27,133 nucleotides of DNA from Parietichytrium sp. I65-24A (GCA_012862575.1 BLSF01000149.1:1-27133); one strand, 5' to 3'. Numbered from the stretch's first letter, positions 16,036 through 23,830 are shown. Numbers and translations are program-made. Notes: generated from the letters alone by a model not told the origin.

Positions 16036-16785
16036 TTGTTGTTCGGTGACTGGAAGGCAATGAACTACTGCCCAGGGAACGGGGACTGCTGCTCAGTCGA
16101 AAACTGTCCCTTGGAAGAGATTGATTCACAAAACTTGTTACTGAGCTTACATAAGAGTTGAGTAGGATGGATTATGTCACGGGCGGATGGGTGAACAGGT
16201 GAGCGCTGTCGGGGGAAACAGACGTGTGTGCGACACCATTGTCCATTTTCTTTCTGCATAGAGTGTATGAACAAGAAACGGAAGACTCGTTGACACGCTA
16301 GATAGCTATTAAGACTCTACCTTTCACTATATTGCTAATAGAAGGATCTTACGACCATTGTCCATTTCTTCCATTATTGTGTGTGTTATGTTGTTACTAA
16401 GACTCTTCCTTTAGTCCTTTCCACATCCGCGCCGACGAAAGTGGATTCTTCCATTGTACTGTAACAAAGCCCCCCCCCCTCGATAGACTATAAGCTATCA
16501 TAGCATTTCTTCTATGTAACAGGCACCCTCTCGTGACGTCTTATAGTTTGCTACTATTTCCACGTGGTGACTGGAGTGAGTGAAAATGTAACATGTAACC
16601 CCTGAGTGAACGTGTGAAATAATACTTTTATTTTTTCTGGTAGCATCTACATCTAAAAAAATCTGACCACATTTGCTAATCCCCCAGCAAGTGGAAACTG
16701 TACGGCGAAAAGGGAGTGGTAGCTGCCTAGTGAATGCACGTTTCGTTCTACTGCTTTGCACGTCGCATTCTACGGAGAGGAATAG
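16036..16785. other. Gene-poor spacer
   Basis: About 750 bp. It contains two GACCATTGTCCATTT-like segments (near 16232 and 16352), of which the first starts as GCGACACCATTG like the cluster's 3' motif, a run of nine or more C (16470-16479), and a small GATAG...CTATC palindrome (16482-16499). Short frames here lack domain or promoter support. Confidence 0.45.
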
Positions 16786-16977
16786 AGCTGCCGTAAGGCA
16801 GTTCTATCCGATCCTCCCGTTAGGCGATTGAGTACGCCTGCCGAAGGCATGGCGTTACTCAAGAGCCTATGCACCGAGTAAGCCTGGCTTCGGCAGACGC
16901 AACTCGCGAAGATGGACTGTGAACGCGCAACTCTCAAGCACGAAGAAGACCGCCGAAGGCGGGCGCACTTTGGCTTG
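16786..16977. ncRNA. GC-rich block of strong hairpins, possible structured RNA or organellar insert
   Basis: Four hairpins in 190 bp: AGCTGCC-GTAA-GGCAGTT (16786-16803); a 15-bp stem with two single bulges capped by GAA (16828-16862); CGAGT...ACTCG (16875-16906) containing a CTTCGG turn; and CCGCC-GAA-GGCGG (16950-16962) inside an outer CAAGC/GCTTG pair (16935-16977). The GNRA-type and UUCG-type caps and the GC content stand out from the neighbourhood. It could be a structured RNA gene, a transferred organellar palindrome cluster, or a DNA foldback element. Strand is undecidable. Confidence 0.35.
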
Positions 16978-16991
16978 TAACAGATAAAATA

Positions 16992-17351
16992 GTAGGTAGG
17001 TAGGGACGGACGGATAGATGAAAGCAACATGCAGTTGCGTGTCTGCTTCTTGTTGCTTCTGTTGCTCGTGTCAGAGTGTGCACGTGGTAGTAGTAGTGGG
17101 AATATTTGGAAATATGAACTTATATTTTGTGTATATAAAAATAGTTCGTTGTTCGTCTGGACGTAACAAAGCGGCCAATGGTGTTATGGAAATAGTTCGT
17201 TGTTCGTTCGGACGTAACAAAGCCGTCCTGGTTCCGTAGTAGATGCGACGCAAGTGAAACCACCAGTGCCGTAAGGATTGTGACGGCAAGGATGGTTTGA
17301 CTGCTTGAATCCTTCATTCATTTATTCGTTCGTCGTAAAAAAAAATCATTC
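16992..17351 (+). repeat. Long direct repeat, copy B
   Basis: The second copy of the 13580-14041 repeat, in the same orientation, ending 145 bp before recombinase gene 1. It includes two GTTCGTTGTTCGT iterations (17141-17157, 17190-17206), each followed by GGACGTAACAAAGC, and the GAAACCACC inverted repeat. Confidence 0.75.
17254..17301. repeat. Inverted repeat, copy 2 of 4, before recombinase gene 1
   Basis: The left arm GTGAAACCACCAGTGCCGT (17254-17272) faces GTGACGGCAAGGATGGTTTG (17280-17299), with a 7-bp loop. It lies about 195 bp before the ATG at 17496. Confidence 0.65.
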
Positions 17352-17495
17352 GAGACGGAAAAGTCCGTTGTAAACTAACGCAGCGCAACGGACAAGAAGC
17401 AAACCAGAGCAGACCAGACCAGTCCACTCCAGGCCAGACCCGCAATTACAAACCGCGCTCAAGCAAAGCGAAGCAAACTACGTCACGTCAACACA

Positions 17496-19217
17496 ATGGA
17501 TGACGAGGAGCTTTTCTTTGAGTTTGATGCCACCATATGCGAATCCAATGTTGCCTCACCAGACAACGACGACCTGGACTGGGATGAATTGATGCATTTT
17601 GCTTCTTCTTCTTCTTATGATGATGATGATGTCCTGGGCGAAGAAATTCTTTTAAAAAAAGAGCTGGTGTCGCCGCAGCCGCAGCCACAACCGCAGCCAC
17701 AGCCACAGCCGCAACCGCAACCGCAACCTCATCTCATCGTCATCGTCAAAAACCCTGGTGATGTGCCTCAGGTTGTTCAATTCAAAGCGCAAGACGTGAG
17801 AATCAAAAAGTTTCTGAAAGCCATGTCCGAGCAATGCGACTTTATAGGCGGCGATGGTAAAATGTTTATCGATTACTTTCAGTCAACTTTGCGAGCAAAG
17901 GTGAATCGTGACACTGTGAGTGCATTCGCGTCCAATTACATTGTCGAGTTTAGTGAGTATCAGCGGAGGAAACAAAATGCAACTGGTGGGACAATGACTC
18001 GTCGATTGAAGGAAGCGTTCGATCGCTGGAAGATTCCATACGATGAGAACAAGGTCAATGTCGTCGTTCGCGAACTTTTACGTGAAGAGCATCAGTCCCA
18101 GTCCCCACTAAAACAACGAAAACTGATGAGTGATAGCATGTTTGTGAATGAAGTGGTGAAATTCGAGCAATGCTTGCGTAAATTGATCAAGTTCCTAGGA
18201 TCGACCAGTGCGTCCATGATGAAAAAACAATGCAGTGCTGCAGTAGATCATTTTAAATGCTCAAAACGATCCAATTTGGTGGAAAGTTTGACCAAAATGA
18301 TGGCATTGGATGATTTATTACTGACCAAGTATATGATGGCATTGAGGGCGATGGTTGCCATTTCGTCAGTGACAGGTCTTCGACTTTTAGCGTACAATCG
18401 GATGCGAATCGAAGATATCAAACTTTCTAGCAACAAGGACGGGCTTATCATCTCTTACCAGGATTCAGCGACGGCGACGACACTTTATTGTAAGGCAGTG
18501 AGGCATAAAGATCCCCAAGTCGATGCGATTGTCTGTCTGTCACAGTACATTTCATTTCTACAAAAGCATTCAGTGGCGCAGCAGTCTAGGCCAACAACCA
18601 AAAGGCGGTTCAAAGACAACATTCGTGATCTTGGGTTTCCTGAATTGCTTTTTATTACAAGCGACCAGCACCTGTGTAGTGAGATGACCTGGTTGAGAGA
18701 TTTTAATGGCCTACTGATCGCAGCTGCTTTTGCCACCGGCGATTCGGAGCTCTTCCAAAAGAGTAACAAGAAATTCCATCAAATTCGCTGGTATTGTAAT
18801 GCCATGCTTACCATCCGCGGTGCATTGGAATCTGAGCGAGAACTTTTACTGGGAGAGTCACCCAAACCATTACATGCAGTAGAGACCAATAAAGCGTGTT
18901 TCATTGCAGCCCAGCGTTTGAACAGGTTATCGTCTACGGCTGGCGGCGAAAAAATTGAGGATGAGCCAAGTACCTGGAAGCGAGTGCCAACTGATTGTGA
19001 CTATTATCCCGGGCAAATTAATGCCATCTGCTCCATTGCGGAAGAAGAATCAGTCGAGAAGAAGTACCATCGCGAATTAAAGGATGAAATCCGCGAGCTG
19101 GAAAGTAGGTATCGAGAGACGAACGATGAAGTCAATAAACTCAAGCGAACGATGGAGTTTCTGGAAGTGGAGATGGCACTGAAGCGCTCGAAAATAAATT
19201 CGTTGAGGTGCACGTAA
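17496..19217 (+). CDS. Recombinase-cluster gene 1: tyrosine-recombinase-like protein lacking catalytic Lys and Tyr
   Basis: 573 residues. An acidic N-terminus with DWDELM (28-33) and about ten Pro-Gln repeats is followed by a helical SAM-like DNA-binding region sharing EYQ-x-RKQNATGGTMTRRL with gene 2, then a recombinase core. Kept: the box I arginine R296 (SVTGLRLLAYNRMR) and the box II pair H428-x-x-R431. Lost relative to gene 2: the Lys-bearing beta-turn (gene 2 K383) and about 12 residues with the GW motif and nucleophile Tyr537; here LLLGES runs directly into PKPLHAVE. It ends in a coiled coil and lacks gene 2's C-terminal domain. DNA binding without cleavage is the likeliest activity. 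Confidence 0.72.
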   Translation: MDDEELFFEFDATICESNVASPDNDDLDWDELMHFASSSSYDDDDVLGEEILLKKELVSPQPQPQPQPQPQPQPQPQPHLIVIVKNPGDVPQVVQFKAQDVRIKKFLKAMSEQCDFIGGDGKMFIDYFQSTLRAKVNRDTVSAFASNYIVEFSEYQRRKQNATGGTMTRRLKEAFDRWKIPYDENKVNVVVRELLREEHQSQSPLKQRKLMSDSMFVNEVVKFEQCLRKLIKFLGSTSASMMKKQCSAAVDHFKCSKRSNLVESLTKMMALDDLLLTKYMMALRAMVAISSVTGLRLLAYNRMRIEDIKLSSNKDGLIISYQDSATATTLYCKAVRHKDPQVDAIVCLSQYISFLQKHSVAQQSRPTTKRRFKDNIRDLGFPELLFITSDQHLCSEMTWLRDFNGLLIAAAFATGDSELFQKSNKKFHQIRWYCNAMLTIRGALESERELLLGESPKPLHAVETNKACFIAAQRLNRLSSTAGGEKIEDEPSTWKRVPTDCDYYPGQINAICSIAEEESVEKKYHRELKDEIRELESRYRETNDEVNKLKRTMEFLEVEMALKRSKINSLRCT

Positions 19218-19250
19218 TGAATTACTAATGAATCTTATGAATGACTAGAT

Positions 19251-19313
19251 GAAACCACTAGTGCCGTCACCAATTGGTTTTGCAAAAGCAACAGTGACGG
19301 CATGGGTGGTTTC
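19251..19313. repeat. Inverted repeat, copy 3 of 4, before recombinase gene 2
   Basis: GAAACCACTAGTGCCGTCAC (19251-19270) against GTGACGGCATGGGTGGTTTC (19294-19313): 17 of 20 positions pair, with three central mismatches. The 23-bp spacer is AT-rich. It lies 109 bp before the ATG at 19423. Confidence 0.8.
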
Positions 19314-19315
19314 AA

Positions 19316-19422
19316 ACTTCCTTCCTTCCTTCCTTCCCAACCGCAACCGCAACCGCATCAGACCCGCAACTGCGCTGTGCGACCAAGCAAGCAAAGCAAA
19401 GTAAAGCAAAGCAAAGCAAGCG
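19316..19422 (+). promoter_or_regulatory. Leader of gene 2, homologous to the leader of gene 3
   Basis: A TTCC run, AACCGC repeats, then CAGACCCGCAACTGCGCTG and AAGCAAAGC repeats up to the ATG. The leader of gene 3 (22147-22240) is nearly the same, and that of gene 1 retains CAGACCCGCAA and AAGCAAAGC. No TATATAC box is present. Confidence 0.55.
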
Positions 19423-21876
19423 ATGGAGCTCCTCTTTGATGTCACGCACAAGTCCGGAGTCTCTCCGGCCGACATCGACTGGGATGAACTGATGCGTTGT
19501 TCTTCGGATGTTGTTGAAGTGACGAATGAAGCGCATGAACAAAAACCTCCGTTGTCACCAGCACAAGTTGAAGCAGTTTTAGCACCGACGCAACAGCAAA
19601 TTCGTATCATGATCGTAAAAAAGTCTGGTGACGATCGCGATGATATCGGAGATGTCGAATTTAGTAACAATGCCATTGTTCAGTCATTCCTTGTGAAAAA
19701 TGGCGCGGCTCTCTCTACCGCCACTAGCACTGCAACAACATTGTCAGTCAACGGCAGTGACTCAGAGACTGCGAGTTCATCTGAAGGCGTTGGTGGTACT
19801 GGCGTTGGTGGTACTGGCAAGAAACTGTCGGCTCATTACAAAAAGCAAGACGCCAAAATTAGACAGTTTGTCCAATCCATGGCAGATCGTTGTACCTTTG
19901 TGGGTGGCGATCGTGAAACGTTTCTTGAACACTTTCGATCTACCTTACGAGCAAAGGAGAATCGTGATGCAGTGTGTGCATTCACGTCCAAGTACCTTGC
20001 CGAATTTATTGAATATCAGCAGAGGAAACAGAATGCAACGGGTGGAACGATGACTCGACGTTTGAGAGAAGCGTTCGATCGCTGGAAGATTCCGTACGAT
20101 GAAAAGGAGGTGAATAATATCGTGCGTATACTCATGCGTGAAGAACATCGAAAGCAGCAATCACCGCGAAAGCAGCGATTCGGAAAAGAATTGAACGGTG
20201 GTAGTAGTAACAGCAATAGCAAGAGCAACAGTCTGATGGATGTGGCAAAGTTCCAGCAATGCTTGCGTAAATGGATCGTGTACCTAGGTTCTACTAGCGC
20301 GTCTGTGATGAAGAAGCAATGCAGTGCTACCGCAGATCATTTTGAATCGGCAATGGGGATCTCGAAACGATGTTACCTGGTGGAAACGTTTAAAAAACTT
20401 GCAAACCTAGATGACCTCTTGCTTACAAAGTATATGATGGCACTAAGGGCAATGATTGCAATTTCGTCAGTGACAGGTCTTCGGCTTGTGGCGTACAACC
20501 GGATGCGAGTCGGGGATATCAATCGTTCAAACAACAAGGAGGGTTATATCATTTCTTACCATACGGGCAAGACGCAAAAGGGTTTGATGACGACTCTTCA
20601 TTGTAAAGTCGTGAGACACATTGACCCACAAATCGATGCAATTGTTTGTCTGTCACAGTATATTGCATATCTACAGAATCAGCCGAAGGTGGATCCACAA
20701 TCACACAGCAGCAGCAGCAGCATCAGGAGCGGGAAGAAACTCAACAAGACCAAAGACATTCGTGATCTCGGGTTCACAGAGTTGCTCTTTATTACAAGCG
20801 ATCAGCACGCAAAGAGCGAGATGACATGGTCAAAGGATTTCAATGGTCTACTACTGGCAACTGCCTTCAGCACTGGAAGCTTGGAACTCTTTGAGAATAG
20901 CAGTCATAATTTCCATCTCATTCGTGGGTATTGTACTTCTATGCTCACAGTACGCGGTGCACTAGAATCTGAGCGGCATCTGTTACTGGGATGGTCAGAC
21001 AACGCACAAAAGTCAACCGAACGCAAGCATTACCTTCCAGAAATGCATGCTGTGGAGGCCAATAAAGCATGCTTCATTGCAGCCCAACGTCTCGACCGGT
21101 CTGGGGACATAGTTGGTGAAATCGAGAACGAGTCAAGTATCTGGGAAAGTGTGCCGAAAGACTGTGAATATTTTCCCGGGCAAATTGATGCCATTTGCTC
21201 AATTGCGGAATCGGCTGGTGTGAGGTGTATATGTTTGCCACAACGTCAGCAGGATCAACAACAAGACCAGATTAGACGCATTCTGGAGACTGAGGCTCAA
21301 ATCCGAGAATCGAAAAACAAGGAATCGTTGGACATAAAGTATCGAAAGTCGGTCATGGAGGTGAATAAACTCAAGCGAAATGTAGAGTCACTTGAAGCGC
21401 AAATGACTCAAAAACGTTTGAAGACTGGAGAACAAAGTACTTTGGTAACTACATTCAAGACTCCGCTTGAACATCTCGAACACATTTGGTCGACCTATCT
21501 CAAGCCCAATGTGAAAAACGATGATTTTCCACAAAGGTGTGTGGATGTTTTCAGAAACCATTTGGTAAACGTCATCGACACGAATCGCAACCATAATCTC
21601 CCGCATATTTTTGCTGGGATTGACGGGATGGACTCTTCTTCGGGGTTTGCTAAAAAGTTGTTTGCAGTGTTTGACTTGGCTTGTATGTCTCCAATCATCA
21701 ACAGCGGGGGGCAAGCGACGACAACACGTGAGAAAGGCCAATCTTGGGTCGCCTGGATCACTGCGCCCAAAAACAAAGGAGAGGTGAATCTGTTGCTGAT
21801 TCGGGCGATGGAGCGACATACCATAAAGCGACGTTGGGATCACATTAGTTCGCACATTTTGAAGACATCGGGCTAA
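19423..21876 (+). CDS. Recombinase-cluster gene 2: full-length Cre/Crypton-like tyrosine recombinase with extra C-terminal domain
   Basis: 817 residues. Order: acidic N-terminus with DWDELM (19-24); Ser/Gly linker; helical core-binding region (about 140-330); catalytic domain; coiled coil (about 625-665); unknown C-terminal domain (about 683-815). Catalytic candidates are R354 in VTGLRLVAYNRMRVGDI, K383 in the YHTGKTQKG beta-turn, H498 and R501 in FHLIRGY, W524 in LLLGWSDN, and Y537 in KHYLPE. Together these reproduce the R-K-H-R-(H/W)-Y set of tyrosine recombinases and resemble Cre and Crypton enzymes. No GCR1-type domain was recognised. An inverted repeat before the gene and a GTGAAATCAATGG motif 35 bp after the stop may be its DNA sites. 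Confidence 0.75.
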   Translation: MELLFDVTHKSGVSPADIDWDELMRCSSDVVEVTNEAHEQKPPLSPAQVEAVLAPTQQQIRIMIVKKSGDDRDDIGDVEFSNNAIVQSFLVKNGAALSTATSTATTLSVNGSDSETASSSEGVGGTGVGGTGKKLSAHYKKQDAKIRQFVQSMADRCTFVGGDRETFLEHFRSTLRAKENRDAVCAFTSKYLAEFIEYQQRKQNATGGTMTRRLREAFDRWKIPYDEKEVNNIVRILMREEHRKQQSPRKQRFGKELNGGSSNSNSKSNSLMDVAKFQQCLRKWIVYLGSTSASVMKKQCSATADHFESAMGISKRCYLVETFKKLANLDDLLLTKYMMALRAMIAISSVTGLRLVAYNRMRVGDINRSNNKEGYIISYHTGKTQKGLMTTLHCKVVRHIDPQIDAIVCLSQYIAYLQNQPKVDPQSHSSSSSIRSGKKLNKTKDIRDLGFTELLFITSDQHAKSEMTWSKDFNGLLLATAFSTGSLELFENSSHNFHLIRGYCTSMLTVRGALESERHLLLGWSDNAQKSTERKHYLPEMHAVEANKACFIAAQRLDRSGDIVGEIENESSIWESVPKDCEYFPGQIDAICSIAESAGVRCICLPQRQQDQQQDQIRRILETEAQIRESKNKESLDIKYRKSVMEVNKLKRNVESLEAQMTQKRLKTGEQSTLVTTFKTPLEHLEHIWSTYLKPNVKNDDFPQRCVDVFRNHLVNVIDTNRNHNLPHIFAGIDGMDSSSGFAKKLFAVFDLACMSPIINSGGQATTTREKGQSWVAWITAPKNKGEVNLLLIRAMERHTIKRRWDHISSHILKTSG

Positions 21877-21911
21877 CTCACGGAGCAAATTAATTGATGT
21901 ATAAGAAAGAA

Positions 21912-21930
21912 GTGAAATCAATGGTGTCGC
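21912..21930 (+). repeat. 3' motif after gene 2
   Basis: GTGAAATCAATGGTGTCGC, identical to the right arm of the foldback after gene 3 (23531-23549), and alignable at 12 of 19 positions with the left arm of the 5' inverted repeat (GTGAAACCACCAGTGCCGT). It is followed within 7 bp by a gene-1-like fragment. Confidence 0.65.
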
Positions 21931-21936
21931 AAACCC

Positions 21937-22032
21937 AACGATGAAGTCAACAAACTCAAGCGAACGATGCAGTTTCTGGAAGTGGAGATGGCACTGAAGC
22001 GTTCGAAAATAAATCCGTTGAGGTGCACGTAA
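21937..22032 (+). pseudogene. Fragment of a gene-1-like 3' end
   Basis: 32 codons including the stop, in frame, nearly identical to the last codons of gene 1 (19122-19217). Two amino-acid changes are visible (Glu to Gln, Ser to Pro). Homology continues into the spacer up to the next inverted repeat. It shows that another gene-1-type copy once lay between genes 2 and 3 and was lost by deletion or unequal exchange. Confidence 0.85.
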
Positions 22033-22082
22033 TTAATCAGTGTTTAATCTAATGGACCTTATGAATGACGTATGAATGTAAT

Positions 22083-22146
22083 GAAACCACTAATGCCGTC
22101 ACCATTTGGTTTTTGGAAAAGCAACAGTGACGGCATGGGTGGTTTC
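22083..22146. repeat. Inverted repeat, copy 4 of 4, before gene 3
   Basis: GAAACCACTAATGCCGTCAC (22083-22102) against GTGACGGCATGGGTGGTTTC (22127-22146). The right arm is identical to that of copy 3. It lies 95 bp before the ATG at 22241. Confidence 0.8.
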
Positions 22147-22240
22147 AACTTTTCTTCTTTCCTTCCTTCCTCCCTTCCTTCCCAACCGCATCAGACCCGC
22201 AACTGCGCTGCGAACAAGCAAAGCAAAGCAAAGCAAAGCG

Positions 22241-23461
22241 ATGGAGCTCCTCTTTGATGTCACGCGCAAGTCCGAAGTGTCTCCAATCGACATTGATTGG
22301 GATGAACTGATGCGTTGTTCTTCCTTGGAAGATGAGAAGAAGAAGAAGAAGAAGGAGTATGTTGATGACCTTGGACTGGTAACTGACGATGATCAAAGTC
22401 ATAGCGACGATGAAACGAGGGATGATAAAAACGACAGCGACAGCGGCAACATTGACTGTGATGAACTGATGGGTTGTTCTTCTTTGGAAGATGAGAAGAA
22501 GAAGAAGAAGTATATTGATGACCTTGGTCTGGTAACTGACGATGATCAAAGTCATAGCGACTATGAAACGAATGATGATGTTGATGATAAAAACGGCGGC
22601 GGCAGCAGTAGCAGCGAGAATGATGACCTTGGACTGGTAACTGATGATGATCAAAGTGACCTTGGACTGGTAACTGACGATGATCAAAGTCATAGCGACT
22701 ATGAAACGAGGGATGATAAAAACGGCAGCGGCATCAGCAGCAGTGAGAATGTTAAAGTCATTGTGATTCTGAACGAAACGCTACGACGAAAGAATAAGCG
22801 TCTGATGCTCGAAAACATTGAACTGAAAAACAATGTCCAGCGACTGGAAAGAGACATTACCTACAATCGGATAACGTCGAATCAACATGAGCAGCAGCAG
22901 CCGCAACAACAAGTAGCACTAGATGATGTCCTATCGCCGCATGACAAGGTGATACAGATCTGGGACATGTACCTTAAGCCGCATGTAAAGCAGACAGATT
23001 TCCCGATGAGATGTCTGTCGATTGTGAGAGATCATCTCATCCCTCTCATTGATGCGAATAGAAGCCTCGGGCACAAGCACATTCTTTCGGGAGTGAATCT
23101 GGAGTCCAACTCAGCAATAGGGAAGCGAATCTATTGCGTAATTGATTTGGCCTGTATTGCATCAGTACAAGGCGGTGAGTTGTGTCGCGAACTGCTCTCG
23201 AGGGAAGAAGGCCAATCATGGTTTGCCTGGGCAAACAACAAGTTGCACAGGCAGGAGTTGAATGCAATTCTTGCGGTTTTAATGCCTGGTAGATCACGGT
23301 TTCGAAATTGGAATCAAATCAGCCACCTTATTCTTCATCCGGCTTCCGTGAACGTGTCCTTGGTGGAGGCGATGAAAAACATTGACGATGGCCTTCCATC
23401 CGTTTCTCCGCCTCGAGTTGTAGAGAAATTACATGGCAATAAACGACAAAGAGTATGTTAG
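22241..23461 (+). CDS. Recombinase-cluster gene 3: recombinase-less relative with acidic repeats and the shared C-terminal domain
   Basis: 406 residues from the ATG at 22241, chosen because its first codons match those of gene 2. The N-terminus (MELLFDVT ... DWDELMRCSS) is followed by lysine runs and four copies of an acidic DLGLVTDDDQS unit with a second CDELMGCSS module, then a coiled coil (about 170-212) and the C-terminal domain (about 235-370). That domain matches gene 2: W-x-x-YLKP-x-V, DFP-x-RC, a hydrophobic IDLAC-type strand, EGQSW-x-AW and W-x-x-ISH-x-IL. The entire recombinase core is absent. It could regulate, tether or compete with gene 2 through the coiled coil or the shared domain. 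This is inference. Confidence 0.65.
   Translation: MELLFDVTRKSEVSPIDIDWDELMRCSSLEDEKKKKKKEYVDDLGLVTDDDQSHSDDETRDDKNDSDSGNIDCDELMGCSSLEDEKKKKKYIDDLGLVTDDDQSHSDYETNDDVDDKNGGGSSSSENDDLGLVTDDDQSDLGLVTDDDQSHSDYETRDDKNGSGISSSENVKVIVILNETLRRKNKRLMLENIELKNNVQRLERDITYNRITSNQHEQQQPQQQVALDDVLSPHDKVIQIWDMYLKPHVKQTDFPMRCLSIVRDHLIPLIDANRSLGHKHILSGVNLESNSAIGKRIYCVIDLACIASVQGGELCRELLSREEGQSWFAWANNKLHRQELNAILAVLMPGRSRFRNWNQISHLILHPASVNVSLVEAMKNIDDGLPSVSPPRVVEKLHGNKRQRVC
22318..22750 (+). repeat. Coding tandem repeats of gene 3
   Basis: AAG runs (GAGAAGAAGAAG) and four copies of GACCTTGGWCTGGTAACTGA with GATGATCAAAG, at about 22358, 22519, 22624 and 22658. High DNA identity with only silent or single changes indicates recent expansion. 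Confidence 0.8.
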
Positions 23462-23488
23462 GAAAATAAATTATTTGATCTAATGTTG

Positions 23489-23549
23489 GCGACAATGTTG
23501 ATTTCATCAGATTGGTTACGTACGTAACAAGTGAAATCAATGGTGTCGC
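23489..23549. repeat. Foldback after gene 3
   Basis: GCGACAATGTTGATTTCATC (23489-23508) faces GTGAAATCAATGGTGTCGC (23531-23549). The centre holds a perfect 14-bp palindrome GTTACGTACGTAAC (23515-23528). It is 27 bp after the gene 3 stop. The structure resembles a terminal inverted-repeat site or a small MITE. Confidence 0.75.
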
Positions 23550-23822
23550 TATTGATGTCATCATCGTCATATAAAACAAAAATTAAATTTGTACGCTGAT
23601 CATTGATTGCTTCTATATCATGCACGTGTTGGTTTGTCATTTACTCTTCGATACTTGCTCTGAGCAATACATCTGTTGTTATTTAAGCAATTTATGTGAC
23701 AAAACATCTGAAAATATATGTTTTTGAAGGCGGTAGACTTTAAGATTAAGTCAGTCGTATGTCTAGATGATGCGATTCTAAGTAGATAGTGGAGGTGGAC
23801 TTTAACTTTACGCCGCCTAAGC
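23550..23822. other. AT-rich spacer
   Basis: About 270 bp between the recombinase cluster and the RING-CH gene. It has loosely inverted AGGCGGTAGACTTTAA (from about 23728) and TTTAACTTTACGCCGCCT (to about 23819). No gene is supported. Confidence 0.4.
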
Positions 23823-23830
23823 TTATATAC
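23823..23830 (+). promoter_or_regulatory. TATA-like box of the RING-CH gene
   Basis: TTATATAC, 37-44 nt before the ATG at 23867. It marks the return of the compact-territory promoter signature. Confidence 0.5.

Noticed and set aside
16065-17030. Short minus-strand frames at 16065, 16498 and 16770
   Set aside because: No domains, no promoter boxes; the last overlaps the hairpin block.
17670-17728. Pro-Gln repeat as a microsatellite artefact disrupting gene 1
   Set aside because: The frame continues into conserved recombinase-like sequence on the far side, so it is a true coding repeat.
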